Notes under the pieces: model-generated
The model's database searches: none
Told to the model about the DNA's origin: nothing
The model's input: only the letters and a program-made list of their open reading frames with translations
Shown: positions 43,516-54,640 of the stretch, piece after piece
How the letters are laid out: each line of letters starts with the position of its first letter
Position numbering within the stretch: position 1 is the first letter of the stretch
NCBI GenBank assembly: GCA_030734395.1
Contig: JAUZTG010000015.1
Span: 62,001 to 126,000, forward strand
Length of the DNA: 64,000 bases
Source: Sarocladium kiliense
Taxonomy: Eukaryota; Ascomycota; Sordariomycetes; Hypocreales; Sarocladiaceae
Reading direction: 5' to 3'
Position numbers and translations under genes: made by a program

Positions 43516-44458
43516 TTCGGGATTTGCAGGCTTCTCACACTCTTGTCAAGGAGGTCTCCCGGAGATACTGCTTTTGAGTTGGTCGAGACGCAACTACCAC
43601 CAGCCCACTGGGGCACGTAGGAAAGGCTCCGGGGGTCTAGATTTGCCACCACTTCAGAGAGGGGGGCGCAAGAGTTTCGAGGGAGAGAGTGGTCGTTGGA
43701 AGCTATGAATCAGGGAGCAGAGCTGGGGACAACAGGCTATATTGGTTTCGACGTGGTAGAAAGAGGCGAGTTCAATCAATTGCACCCAAGCGAAGTCGCC
43801 GCCTAGACCAAGGTGACTTGACTTGACTTGACTTGACTTGACTTATACGAGAAGACGCCCCTAGTCGCCCCCAGCAGGCAACACAGCAACAGAGCGCGCG
43901 CTGTCCATAATGTCAGTGTTGCGCGTCAACGGTCTAGACTTTCCAATTGTGCAATTCCAGTAACCTAAATGAACTTGGCCGCATTCATTTGTTGTCCATG
44001 GCTTGTCTGCGGAAACAGGGCAACCAATCTGAAGAGTCCAGGTGAGGTGTTTCTGGACTTCGGACCCTTCCTCCGGGGTGTCTCAGTGGTCGATCGGACG
44101 GCAAGACGCATGGAAGGCATACACGAGTGACCCTTCCCTGCGCAAGCGAGAGTGGCCACGTCTAGAGTTGCCATAGAGATGATTGGAGCAGAGCCGTTGG
44201 TGGAGAGTCCATTGCCTGAACATTCCCTTACCTCCCAAGGATCTCACGGAAGCAGCAGCATCGACCGTGCGGCCACCGCGATCACGTGTTGTACACACAG
44301 AAGGGAATCATGATGAGGCGGAGGTCGACCCCGGCGCGCCAAGCTGACCGATCCGCTTCCTTGAAATTCACTACCTTGGGCGAGAATTGCAAACCTGTTA
44401 GGATTGCTACCTTCCCAGCGCCACGTCATAGGAACTCAACTTTGCACTTTTAGCCATC
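43516..44458. other. Intergenic with (TTGAC)n microsatellite
   Basis: A run of about six TTGAC units sits at 43811-43842. No gene is recognised. This is the 5' region of the zinc-cluster pseudogene. Confidence 0.4.
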
Positions 44459-45571
44459 ATGGCAAGTTCGCGCAGGCCACTGCCGACGCTTTTGCCTCGA
44501 GCCAGCAGCCCGCCGCACGAGAGCGCGGTGGCCGGACCCTCCTCACAAAGCGTCTCGCTGCCCCCAAGGCGGCGAGTCGTGAGCAATGCCTGTAACAGTA
44601 CGATCTGACAGGCGCCCTGCGTGACCAGGGGATGAACACTGGGCTAATTCGCCCGATTAGATTGCAGAAGCCGAAAAGTAAAGGTAGGTATACCAACGAC
44701 CGCCGCCAGGACCCAAGGCGCCAACCCCCCCCCCCCCCTCCTACCACCGGAACTTCTAGAGGACGATCAAGAGAAGTGACCAGTATGAAAACAGTGCGAC
44801 GGTTCGCAGCCACGCTGCAATCAGTGCGTGGCCAAGAACTTGCATTGCGAGTTCACAATGGCCAGGCCCAGCCACCAACGCATCAGGAACTACAAGACGG
44901 TCCTGGACCTCCTTCGTAGCGGCCCGACTGCCGAGTCAGACGAAGCGCTGCGTCGGTTCAGAGAGGCCGACGATATCGATGCCGCTGTCGACTCTGTAGC
45001 GGAAGCGCAGCTCCTCCTGGCCGCTTCTTCAGCTGCAGCAGGGGCGTCGTCGGGAGAGGATCTAGTCACCTCCACCACTGACTCGGAGACTCATAAGAGG
45101 CGACGACTGAAATCACCGTTCGTCTATTCAAGAACACAGGCCGTCCTCGATGCTGATTGCTCTGGGCAGATCGGATGATCCTGGCTTTGTCTTCGAGCGG
45201 CAATATATGTCCAACCTTCAGGATCGGGACGTAGACCGAACCGTGTTCGTGGACGTGCCTGGTCAGACGATGCCTCTATCACGGTGGACCAGTGTGTCAA
45301 CTAATAACGCACTAATAACGCACTCATGAACCACTTGGTCAATATGGCCTTCACATGGGACAACGCCGCGGAGCATCTCTTCTATCGACCCATGTTTCAA
45401 GAGGATGTCGTGGCTTTAGACCCTGACACAGCTGGCGAGCACCCAGGCCATTTCTGCTCCCGATTCCTGGTCAACGCGCTTCTTGCTATCAGTTGTGTAA
45501 GTTCGACCCCAGTCAGCCAGGCACCAGCAGGTTGTGTGCTGACAGCTAGAATGACAGCTCCACACACTTGA
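44459..45571 (+). pseudogene. Zn2Cys6 transcription factor, nirA-like, frameshifted and truncated
   Basis: Exons 44459-44597, 44661-44683 and 44795 onward rebuild a complete zinc cluster ACNNCRSRKVK|CDGSQPRCNQC and KNLHCEF. The linker region (VLDLLRSGPTAESDEALRRF) follows in frame. The reading then shifts near 45140-45180 to a frame giving LIALGRSDDPGFVFERQY and PLSRWTSVSTNNAL. It shifts again at an 11-bp direct duplication (45300-45321) to NHLVNMAFTWDNAAEHLFYR and FCSRFLVNALLAISC. The remaining two thirds of a nirA-like protein are missing, and array unit 3 begins right after. The second intron holds a run of 14 C. Confidence 0.78.
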
Positions 45572-45639
45572 TCCCGCTACATTCAAGACTGCAAACGACA
45601 GCACAAGCCGAAGAAGACGCTGGCCTGACGAGGGTCACT

Positions 45640-45900
45640 CAGCCTTCTATTGCTAGTACATCGGAGTAGATCAGAAAGGAGAAGGGTGGCTGCACAGCAA
45701 CATCCGCAGGCGTCTGGCATATCGTGTACGTTCATCGGGCTGTTTCTTCGTCATTGGCTGCGATTGCGCACTCATGTAAATGTCTGTGACATAAATGCGA
45801 GCCCCGTAGCCAGACCACGGTCTATCCTGCAGGCTTGGTAGTCTGCGCGAAGGACATGCAGTAATCGAATATACGCAAATCTTTCGAGGACTCGCGTGCT
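45640..45900 (-). pseudogene. Truncated copy of the 314-aa gene
   Basis: The segment matches 41822-42100 closely at the DNA level, for example ACATCGGAGTAGATCAGAAA, GGGTGGCTGCACAGCAACAT and CAGGCGTCTGGCATATCGTG. It has small deletions, including one of about 20 bp at the GGACC..GACATG point. Only the central part of the gene is present, so it is non-functional. Confidence 0.8.
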
Positions 45901-45968
45901 CGGTGCCAGACCTCAGTGCCAGACCTCAGTGCCAGACCTCAGTGCCAGACCTCAGTGCCAGAGCCCGG
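45901..45968 (+). repeat. 13-bp minisatellite GTGCCAGACCTCA
   Basis: Four to five near-perfect copies of a 13-bp unit are visible directly after the truncated 314-aa copy. Confidence 0.85.
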
Positions 45969-46035
45969 TGCCATATCAAAGCTGGATGCCGAGAGTTGGA
46001 CTCCGGTGTCAGCCTAGATTCTCGCACCTGAAAGT

Positions 46036-46196
46036 GTGCCCATCAGTTTGCCCAGTGAAATCATGCCCAGTGAAATCGTGCCCAGTGAAATCGTGCCCAG
46101 TGAAATCGTGCCCAGGGAAGTCTCCCAGCGAAGTCACGCCCAGCGAAGTCGCCCAGCGAAGTCGCCCATGGAAGTTGCCCAGCGAAGTCAGCCAAT
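46036..46196 (+). repeat. 15-bp minisatellite CCCAGTGAAATCGTG
   Basis: About four perfect 15-bp units are followed by diverged 12-15-bp units (GCCCAGCGAAGTC). A single diverged unit exists at the equivalent place in array unit 2 (about 43245-43285). Confidence 0.85.
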
Positions 46197-46204
46197 GAAG
46201 GTCC

Positions 46205-46355
46205 TTCTTAGACTTGTACTTATAATACCTCCCTCTCTATTACAGTACATGTAGAGATAGATATATGCGTTATACTTCCGATTCAGCTTGTTAAGCCGTG
46301 CCGCACCTGATTTGCATGACTTACTGAAGTTCCCTTTGGTCTGATCTCGCTACTA
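46205..46355 (-). pseudogene. Broken copy of the MADS-like gene
   Basis: The minus strand reads MP followed by two stops, then RDQTKGNFSKSCKSGAARLN, KLNRKYNAYIYL. It aligns with the intact MADS-like gene at 40250-40630 over its first 40 codons. The two stops and the lost 3' part make it non-functional. Confidence 0.75.
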
Positions 46356-46364
46356 TGGCATGGA

Positions 46365-46530
46365 TCTGCCATAGCTGCGTTTGTGCAGACATCTAACATC
46401 TGACTGGAGATGACGACTCCTTTAAAGCAGAGTCGCGGCCCAGTTCTAGGCCTGGGACAGTTTCCAGCCCTCCCCAAGATAGAATGTACGGAAATAGACT
46501 TATTGCAGCTCCACAGATTCTACAGGGCTC
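46365..46530 (+). repeat. Repeated flank 'p', copy 3
   Basis: It matches 40631-40790 and 43318-43425 (GCAGAGTCGCGGCCCAGTTC, TTTCCAGCCCTCCCCAAGAT) and lies upstream of the broken MADS-like copy exactly as copy 1 lies upstream of the intact one. Confidence 0.7.
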
Positions 46531-47999
46531 ACAACCTGGCCCCGGCGGCGGACTACAGTGCCTGATTCAAAACGCCGTAGCACAGCACAGCTACCCTAGG
46601 CCTTCTCACCAACAATTGCAGAGACTGAGAACCGGTCAGCACCATGCTCGTCTTGCTGGGTCATGGCCGACATTTGTGATAATTGCGTATCATCGTACAA
46701 GACCTATTGCCTCTCGCTGCCGTGTAGCAGCCTCGTTTCGTTCTGATGCCGTAAAGGCTTTAGATGACTGATAAGCTGCTAATTGATAGGTGGGGCCGGT
46801 CAAGATGGAGAAGTCGTAGGCCTAGTCGCTGGTCGCTCACTCAACGACCAGACCAGTGGCCATTTCCCCTTAGAGGCCAAAGAGTAGTAACGCTTTAGCC
46901 TAACTATGATCAGACTAGTAGCCCCTTCCTCGCAGGATTGAGAGAGTAGTAGCAACATGCAAGCTTTGGCTTTGAGCCCACGGAGAGTATTCTGGCGTCG
47001 TGGTGCGACCAGCCTCCGGCCAAGCTGTGGCCTGACCCAGCCTGGCGGCGAAAGACTAGTAGGAGCCCGCATGGTGGTGACAAAGGCTGTTTGGTACCAG
47101 TTTCACTGCAGAGGATAAGCCTAGTAGCACTCTACAGCCAAGTGTTGCTCGACTAGTAGCCCTTTCCTCGAAGGATATGGAGAGTAGTAGCAAACATGCA
47201 AGGTCAGAAGGAGCCTGGTCCCAGCCATTCAAGCTTGGCGTCGAGCCCAGTCCCTAGGTATTCACCTCGAAAAGAGCCTGGTCTCAACAAGTACGCTGCA
47301 AGGCGACGACTTTCTTTACCGTACTGTGACTGTGATGTTTCGTGAGGGTCGGTGGTTTGTTGCGGCGGCACGTCGTTGAAAGGAAAATGATCGCGTCACT
47401 GAGCGCCTCCTAGCACTCGAAACCAGCATAAGTTAGCTACTCCGTCACGGGTTTCTAGTTTAAAAATGCGGCAGCTTGCCACTGAACGCAGCTTTGCAAT
47501 AGAATATAACGCTCTTTAAAGTTCTTCCATTGCGCTGTTAAGCTTTTCAACGGCAGGCGTGTGGTGAGGACTCTCCAGTCATTCACGAACTGCTAACAGC
47601 ACCAAGTGGGAGAGATGTGTACTATGAATCAACGCTCAGGTAATGCACCATTAGCAAGTAGAGGGAGCCTGGTCTTAACCGCCACCAGCAGGTTTAGGAG
47701 ACGATGTTGTCCCTGCTAAAAATATATTCCATATAGCCAAGGTCCTTTTTTCTGACCTCCGCACGAAGGTCATGGTGGTCCCAGATCTGGGACTCACGCT
47801 TTTGTCAGCATATGCCATCCTCTGGCCCCGTCCACCTATTAGGCCCCCTTTGCCACCACGAGCTTTGTCAGCAAGGCCATCGTCAGCCACAGTATTAGCC
47901 ACAACCTTTACAGAAAGCGACATTGCATCACGACCTTAAATGGCTGCCAGTGGCTTAAGTCCAGAAATAGAACTTCGGGTATGGCAGGGGCCTGAGTAA
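46531..47999. other. Repeat-rich spacer, array unit 3 end
   Basis: Segment 'q' recurs at 47012-47107. A direct repeat pair (GACTAGTAGCCC..TTCCTCG and GAGAGTAGTAGCAA) occurs at 46910-46960 and 47145-47205. Phrases of the type GAGCCTGGTC recur near 47212, 47275 and 47668. No gene is recognised. Confidence 0.4.
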
Positions 48000-48232
48000 A
48001 GCAGGCTGGACCCGTGGGGAAAGCAGGATCCTGGGCAAAGCAAGCTGTGGGCAAAGCAGGCGTGTGGACAAAGCAGGCGTGTGGACAAATCAGGCGTGTG
48101 GGCAAAGCAGGCAGAGTTCGTGGGCAAAGCAAGAATATGGGCAAAGCAGGCAGGAAGTGTGGGCAAAGCAAGACGTTGGGCAATGCAGGATCCTGGGTAA
48201 AGCAGAATCCCGAGCAAAGCTGACATACACAT
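48000..48232 (+). repeat. Minisatellite, GGGCAAAGCAGGCGTGT units
   Basis: About eleven imperfect units of 17-24 bp share the core GGGCAAAGCAGG. Open frames on both strands are by-products of the repeat. Confidence 0.85.
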
Positions 48233-48790
48233 GTCCCGGTCCCTAATTTGGCTTCCATGCGTTACTTTGAGTTAATGCAAGTGCTGAAAGTACAGTACGG
48301 TAGCATAGGCATCATGAATGACCTTGGGCATAGCAACGTATCATGTTCTCGTCTCACCTGACATGGAACGTTCCTCTTACTGACTAAGGACGATGAGCCG
48401 AGGAGATTGGTCTGGGGTATGTGTGACATCCTAAATTGAAGGCCGGCTTATTGTGTATTATCCCTCAAATGGGACCAGAATATTATATGTTATCCCAGTG
48501 CAATGAGATAACCTGTTGCGTGCTGTCCTACGGGAGCGCCTAGGACATATTATACCAGCGTACAATATGATAGCACATCACGTATCAGCATATTGTGTGC
48601 TGTCCTACAAAGGGGCAGTAGATAGCTGTCTATCCTTTGTAAAGTTAGCATACAGTGGCACATCGTGTGCTGGGTCACATTTTAGGCGCGTGAGGCTCAA
48701 ATACCGGCCCCCTGCGATTGAGCATTCCCTCGTCCTAAGCCAGCCCACATTTTCGGACAGCACACAATATGCTGGGCCAAAGAATGATTC
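48233..48790. other. Intergenic with short scattered repeats
   Basis: Short phrases such as GTGTGCTGTCCTAC and AGCATATTGTGTGCTG recur at 48520-48610 and 48770. A related phrase (CACGATATGCTGGGCCAA) lies at 58087. No gene is seen. Confidence 0.4.
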
Positions 48791-48994
48791 AGTCGGCGAT
48801 ATTTCCTAGGCTAGGTTTTGTCGATAGTTTCGAGTAGACCTAGTCGGCGATATTTCCTAGGCTAGGTTTTGTCGATAGTTTCGAGTAGACCTAGTCGGCG
48901 ATATTTCCTAGGCTAGGTTTTGTCGATAGTTTCGAGTAGACCTAGTCGGCGATATTTCCTAGGCTAGGTTTTGTCGACAGTTCCGAGCAGCCCC
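48791..48994 (+). repeat. 51-bp tandem repeat, four copies
   Basis: Copies start at 48791, 48842, 48893 and 48944. The first three are virtually identical over 51 bp (AGTCGGCGATATTTCCTAGG onward). The fourth diverges at its right end. Each unit contains the inverted pair CCTAG/CTAGG. Confidence 0.92.
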
Positions 48995-49195
48995 AGTCAT
49001 ACCAACAGGCTTTTGGAACTATCCTGGAAATAAGCAAGCATCGCATCATTCAGCGGATTCATCCGCGCTGGAGCCCTAGTATCCGATCAGAGGAGCCACT
49101 CTGGGCACATATCACAACATTCCTGAGGATCAATGGGCCCACGCTGGCCAGTGGGAACGCCAGTGGCCTTCGCTCTGTAACAACTGGCCCAGAGC

Positions 49196-49545
49196 ATGCA
49201 GCAACAGCTTGAACTGAAACACGACGGGCCTGAGCTGCTTGGTATCCTCAAAAGTATCGTTCTTGATTGCGCAGCCTTGTCGTATCGTAATCAGCATCAT
49301 TCTTTAGAGGACCAGCTGAAAACCATCCCAGGGTTCCTCTTACTGGCGAATAGAAGAACCATCGCTCAGATCGACAAACTGTCACCACGATACTATAGTG
49401 CCGCAAAGGATCTCACGAAGATTGCTCGCCGGCCCGCCTACCATCAGCTCTTCCAGAACATCACAGTAGAGATTCTTGATGCCTACCCGGCGCAACGGCC
49501 AGTGGGTGCTACGAAGAATTGCCATGTCCACGCCGAGCTAGCCTG
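49196..49545 (+). pseudogene. Truncated deaminase-like protein (HAE motif)
   Basis: The frame reads LSPRYYSAAKDLTKIARRPA, FQNITVEILDAYPAQRP and CHVHAE. The order of these blocks, with a final C-x-V-H-A-E, resembles the fungal proteins with an OTT_1508-like nucleic-acid deaminase domain. The zinc-binding CxxC half that should follow is absent because the frame runs into the end of regulator 2 on the other strand. A stop lies just upstream in frame, so exons are missing there as well. The assignment rests on motif order only. Confidence 0.45.
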
Positions 49546-52227
49546 CCCCGTCCTTTCCGACTGATGGCTCCAGATTACCTTCCTCTATGTCAGGAGTGTT
49601 GAAAGAGCGAGACACTACAACAGACGAGAATTTGTGCGCCAGAACATCCATCCTAGAGCTTTCCGGGTCCTTGGAACCAGTCTCAAAGTCCACCACTGCA
49701 GTCAGGTAAGCGTCTTCAGGGGCAACATGATGTTCGCCAACAGCGCGCATTTCGTGGAGCATGGCAATCGCCGTCTGCTGTTGAATTGTGCCAGATGAAC
49801 GAGCCAGGAAGAGGTTCGCTTCGGCCACTCTGAGATACACACGGTATCGGACATAGGCTTCCCTCCAGAAGTGGAAGCATATCTGAAAGTATATTCGCAA
49901 CTCAATTTCGTCGTTGCGATCCTTCAGAATCGACGAAGTGATTTCATGAACGGCGGCATTAAACCAGCCGTTGTCGGAATTCCGCCCGCATCGCATACAG
50001 TACCAGACGACTAGTCTCCTGAGCTGTCGAAGGGAGGCCGAACGTATCGACCTGGGATTCGCATCGGCTGATCTGAAGGTTTGCAGAACGTGGCCTTCAT
50101 TGGAGTCATTAACAAAAGGCTGGAAGAGCCTGACAACAATGATGTGATATAGCGCGCTATCTGATTTAGCTTCATGTTGCCCTACGTTGTAGACACAGTT
50201 ACTCACTGGAAAAGGAAAAGGGGAGAAGTGCTGCCCTCATCCCACTGCATTTGCGCCTCCAACGAGTCTGCCCAGCCAAGGAGCCCCTGGTAGACAGCTT
50301 CTATGGTTGCTAGATCTGCTGATACTGGCTTAGAGGTTGGGGAAGGGATCACAAAGGCATGTTGGACTTCTTGAGAGACGAGCCAAAGCCTGCAGAGGTG
50401 TACTGCAGTGTGCCCCGCAAAGTCTGGTATCGGATGGGGTGGCCACACAAGTCCAGTCCTTTGACGGTTCTTGTCGCCTGGAATGGCTACAGGTGGCGGC
50501 GAGCCAACTGGGGGGTCGGGGTAGTACATCGCATGATATCTGATCTCGAGATAAGTCCAAAACTAGAGAACGCGCCCTGGTGGATGTGAGAACTTACACC
50601 AGCCAATTATAGGCACCCCATGCAGCAGCAGCAGCCGATCTGAAGTCACTTATCGGAAGCTGTTGTAGGGTTTCCAAAGATTCCTTGGTTGCCTCACTTC
50701 CGAATAACTTCATATGTGTCGACATGGCTCGACAATCTGCCATGACAGGCTGAGTCAAATCCTCACGACCACTCATACCGCTTGCCATGGCAAGGTAACA
50801 TAGGGCAGCTAGGTTGAGAGGATTATAGCGAAGCCTTTCCAATTTCCACATCCTCTCAGCTTCTTGCTCGAACAAAACGCTTAGCGCCGAACACCGCACA
50901 TCATATGTGCTGAACGATTGCTGCTGGGATGTCAGTTGAGCCCTTATAGTATGGAGGTAACATACGCAAGCTATATCCATAATGCTAGCAACGAGAAAGG
51001 CTGAGCAGTAATTGGATTCCATGAGGATCAGATCATCGAGGAACAGATGTGCATCGAAACAGGGGAATATTGGGAAGTGAGCTGTGAAGAAGTGAGATAA
51101 TACAGCGGAAGCAAGCTCGCCGTCAATTGGCACATCGGTCCAACGAGCTATCCTGAGCAATCTCAGACGGGAGTCACAAAGTTTCCAATCTTCCGGCGCG
51201 TTGGCCGCGGTTTCTGTCGAGCCATCCGATATAGTCTCGGAGTACATTCTAAGTTGTGACAGACGACCCTTGCCGTCCGCTCCAATAGGTGTGGGATGAT
51301 GTCTCTGAAGCATTATTCCAGGTGCATCGTACCGTCGGCTCAGCGGGCGGAAACAATCATCAATATTGATCGACCTAACATCCAACGGCTCGAGGGTGGG
51401 ATAAGCAAATGGATGTAGTAAATGCAATTCCAGTTCGAGGTGAGATGATGTGGGCGGAGTTGCGCCACGATAGGTGCGCAAGTTCAACATGGAGTAAGAC
51501 CTGAGGTTATTATTGTCTGTTGCAAACGCCAAGGCTTCAATTGCCGAAGCTTGGGGCGGTGAGTTTCTCATTCGGTGAATAAGCCGCTTCGCTTCAGCTT
51601 CGGGCAACAGTCGCAGTCGTCCGATCAAATCGCGATATGCTTGGAGTTCCTGTTGGAGCTCGAAGCCAGGCTCGGAGTCTGGAGCTGCCAATGAGGCAGG
51701 GCTGGTTCGACCTTCGTCCCGATTTTGTCCTGCAAGGTGCAGCAGGAGGTCACCTTCACTGAGCGCTTCGACTGTTGTCCCAATATCGCTGTTCGATTGA
51801 AGACGATCCAGGATAAAGTTACTCTGGCCTGAGTGCCTTTTCAGAAGATCCTGCAGGGTTTCTTGATGGGCGATACTTTGCTGGAGCTCTGTATACTTTC
51901 TTTTCTGAGCACTGGCTCTAGACTCCAATGGGTCCGTGCTGTATCTGCAGGTCTCGCCGCTTCTCGTGCATGTCAGGCAGAAGGGCCTCTGGGCGTCGCA
52001 CTGGCGGATGTCAGGATGTTGAACCATGGATGCAGGGTGAAACTTACCCTGACCTTCCGCCGCCGGCATGGATTGCAGGCAGCAACGACACTCTTGCGTT
52101 TAGGTATCTGTAGGCTGTGCTGGGTCCTAGTCCCCGTTGCCTCACGCGAAGCAGGAGCTGAATCGCAGGGAGCCACATTCCGAGGCAGAAGCGGCTTCAA
52201 TCGTCGGTTCCCTTCGAATTGTGACAT
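49538..52227 (-). CDS. Zn2Cys6 transcription factor, nirA-like family (regulator 2)
   Basis: Exon 1 (52227-52048) ends AACNPCRRRKVR. After a 47-nt intron exon 2 (from 52000) starts CDAQRPFCLTC and continues SGETCRYS, giving a full zinc cluster. Further landmarks are HPFAYPTLEPLDV, LRIARWTDVPIDG, YCSAFLVASIMDIACVC and AWGAYNWLV. A phase-2 intron follows, then YYPDPPVGSPPPVAIPGD. Another phase-2 intron ends at a GATAG acceptor, then YHIIVVRLFQPF. All are typical of nirA-type regulators. Intron phases equal those of regulators 1 and 3. No interruption is seen. The regulated pathway is unknown. Confidence 0.82.
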
Positions 52228-52499
52228 GGTTACGTGATGTTCCGGAGTCTTCCCATGCCTTTGCTTGCCGCGTGACAGATTCGCATGAAAGTGAGGGGCA
52301 GAACCCCAGCCAATGAAAAGCGCCGGAGCCTCGTTTGGATTAACGGGCGAAACCGCCCGGGTCGGTGAGATCATGGAATCACACCGTCTGACGCATCTTT
52401 TGGCTAATATTGGCTACATTGATGATATTATGATCACTCTGGCACGACGAATACCCCATTCGACAATGCTCGACTTTTTGTAGGGAGTTTTTCCCGGAC

Positions 52500-53438
52500 A
52501 CAAGTCTCGAGTTACGGGGTGCGGTCGGGCTAATCGGGAGGATCGACACGTCATCAATATAGCCGACTGCTTCCGTTTCACATGTACTGGCGCCTCCTTC
52601 TTCTTGTTCCTCCGTCTTCCACATTTCAATGAGGTCGGCGTTGTAGAAGAGGTATAGAATTGGCGATATACGTGAGCCTTGCGGGATGCCAGTCTGGATT
52701 GCTGCCGAGGGGTCAGTGTACTCCTGGAGCTTCAGGCTGGTGGATCGATCGGTCGACCCAGTTCACGATCCTCTCGCCAACACGACGTTTCCTCAGGTTG
52801 TGCAGAAGTCTTTCCTTGCACACATTGTCATATGCTCCCGATACATCGAGCAATAGAAGAGAAGCTACCTTTCCCTCGGACCATGCTCGACGTATGCGTT
52901 GGAGAAGGAAATGCATGGCGTGTTCCGTTGATGCGAGTTTCCGGCCCCCGGTGTGACGGCTAGGGAGAAGCCCGTGGGTATCCGCAAATTAAGCCAAGCG
53001 GTTTCCTATAACTGCTTCCAGGGCTTTCCCCGACGTGTTGAGGAGAGCAATTGGCCTGTATGCCTTCGGTTGGGCGTAGTCGTCCTTGCCCGGCTTCCGA
53101 AGCACCACCGTGATGGCATCCCGAAAATGTGCTGGGCAGTACCCAAGCCGGAGGCATGCATTGAACAGTCTCTGGAGACGAGGAAGAATGATATCGAGCA
53201 CTTGTTGAAGGATTCCATTGGTGACTCCGTCGCTTCCTGGTGCTTTATTGGGAGACGCTCCGCGTATCGCCTTCTCTATCTCCGGTCCAGTGATGTCAGG
53301 ACCTTCAATTGCCGGAGGATACTGATATCCTTCGATATCGGAGAGGTCCGCTCTTGCGGGGGGTGGAAAAAGGGACTGGCGCAGCAGCTGAGCTTTCTCC
53401 TGGGGCTCGTGGGCGAGCTCCCCGTTCGGCTTCATTTG
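52500..53438 (-). mobile_element. LINE fragment (reverse transcriptase part)
   Basis: The minus strand aligns with ORF2 of the LINE at 27.8-33 kb, from KPNGELAHEPQEKAQLLRQ to YIDDVSILPISPTAPRN. It carries a TAA in place of a codon at NRLA*FADTHGL and a small deletion after IVNWV that shifts the frame. Both element ends are missing. It lies next to the 5' end of regulator 2. It belongs to the same family but is a separate older copy. Confidence 0.9.
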
Positions 53439-54640
53439 ACTTATCTATAAGCTTTCGACGCTTCTCGCGCGTCACGAAGCCAGATCGCTACAGGTATCAT
53501 TAGCAGGGCAAAACGCGCCCTAGTGAGTAAGGTGCTCTGGAGCTTCGCGTACCGCTCCCAGTCGCCTGATCTAGAATTTTATAGCCTCCTTTGGACAGAT
53601 CTAGCGGCGCATAGTGTATCACCTTCTGCTGCATATCCAGCCGGTCAACCTCCGAATCTCCACCAGGGAAGATTCATCATTCAGGTCGGACTTTGATGCC
53701 GACGTAGCCGTCAACGCTTCTGGAGTCATATTTCAAGTTGCAGGTGAGGGCTGTGCAGGACAAACCCCTCACCGGGACGTACATTCATGCAAAGACCTGC
53801 CCTGTATGCATGCACGAGGACAGGGATTGGACTGACAAGATGTATTAATCTAATCCGTCGGAATCGACCTGCAGCCGATCATTGTCTTAAGATGCCAATA
53901 AAAGGTCCTAGTAATTATAGTCACTCCAATCTTAGTCATGGAGTTTTCAGGGATGCAATCGCGTGCGCTGAATAACTGATCATCAGGGGCAGGTTGGAGC
54001 TATTGATGCAGCTTAAGCTAACCCCCTCCGGCTTATGCACCCTGGAAAACAGGATCAGGTCTACACCTAGGTGCTGCAGAGCACAATTCATCGACTACCT
54101 CGAAATATTCCATCAGTGCAATATCTACCTAGTCGCGTGTTTATGCAAGTCACTCTCCATGGTCTGGACAACCCCAACACTACCGCCAACTAGTATTCGA
54201 TTCCAAGCTGCGCATGACCTGGGGGGATGCCAGCCAGCTACAGGGTATGCCAGACTAGGTGCGTCGACCAGGGTTTTGTGGCTTGGCCAAGGTCCCTCAA
54301 GTGTGCAGCAGCTCAGCCAATGGAATTCCATGGAGCAAACGCTAAAATGTTGTGATTGGTGTCGTCATATCAACCCCATGTTCTCCTCACACGACGCCAA
54401 CAGCAACACCGGTTACGGGGAGCAGGCTGGCGTCGATGCACATATTTTCCACACTGATCCATCATCGATAAAGGTCTCATAGGGGCATTATTTAATTAAA
54501 GAGCTCCATGGATCCTTCAGGTCTTGTCATTATGACATCCCTTAGCCTATGAAGCTCCAGCTAGGGCCGCCAACGTTGTGCTCCTCCTCTCCGCTCTCCC
54601 TTCTAGCATGAATCATCGATACGTACGCATAGAGGCCGCA
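53439..54640. other. Intergenic
   Basis: A 162-aa open frame at 53994-54482 has no recognisable domain and unusual composition. Nothing else is seen. The right end is the promoter of regulator 3. Confidence 0.35.

Noticed and set aside
53994..54482. 162-aa frame on the + strand
   Set aside because: No recognisable feature; Cys/Ser-rich composition like non-coding DNA.
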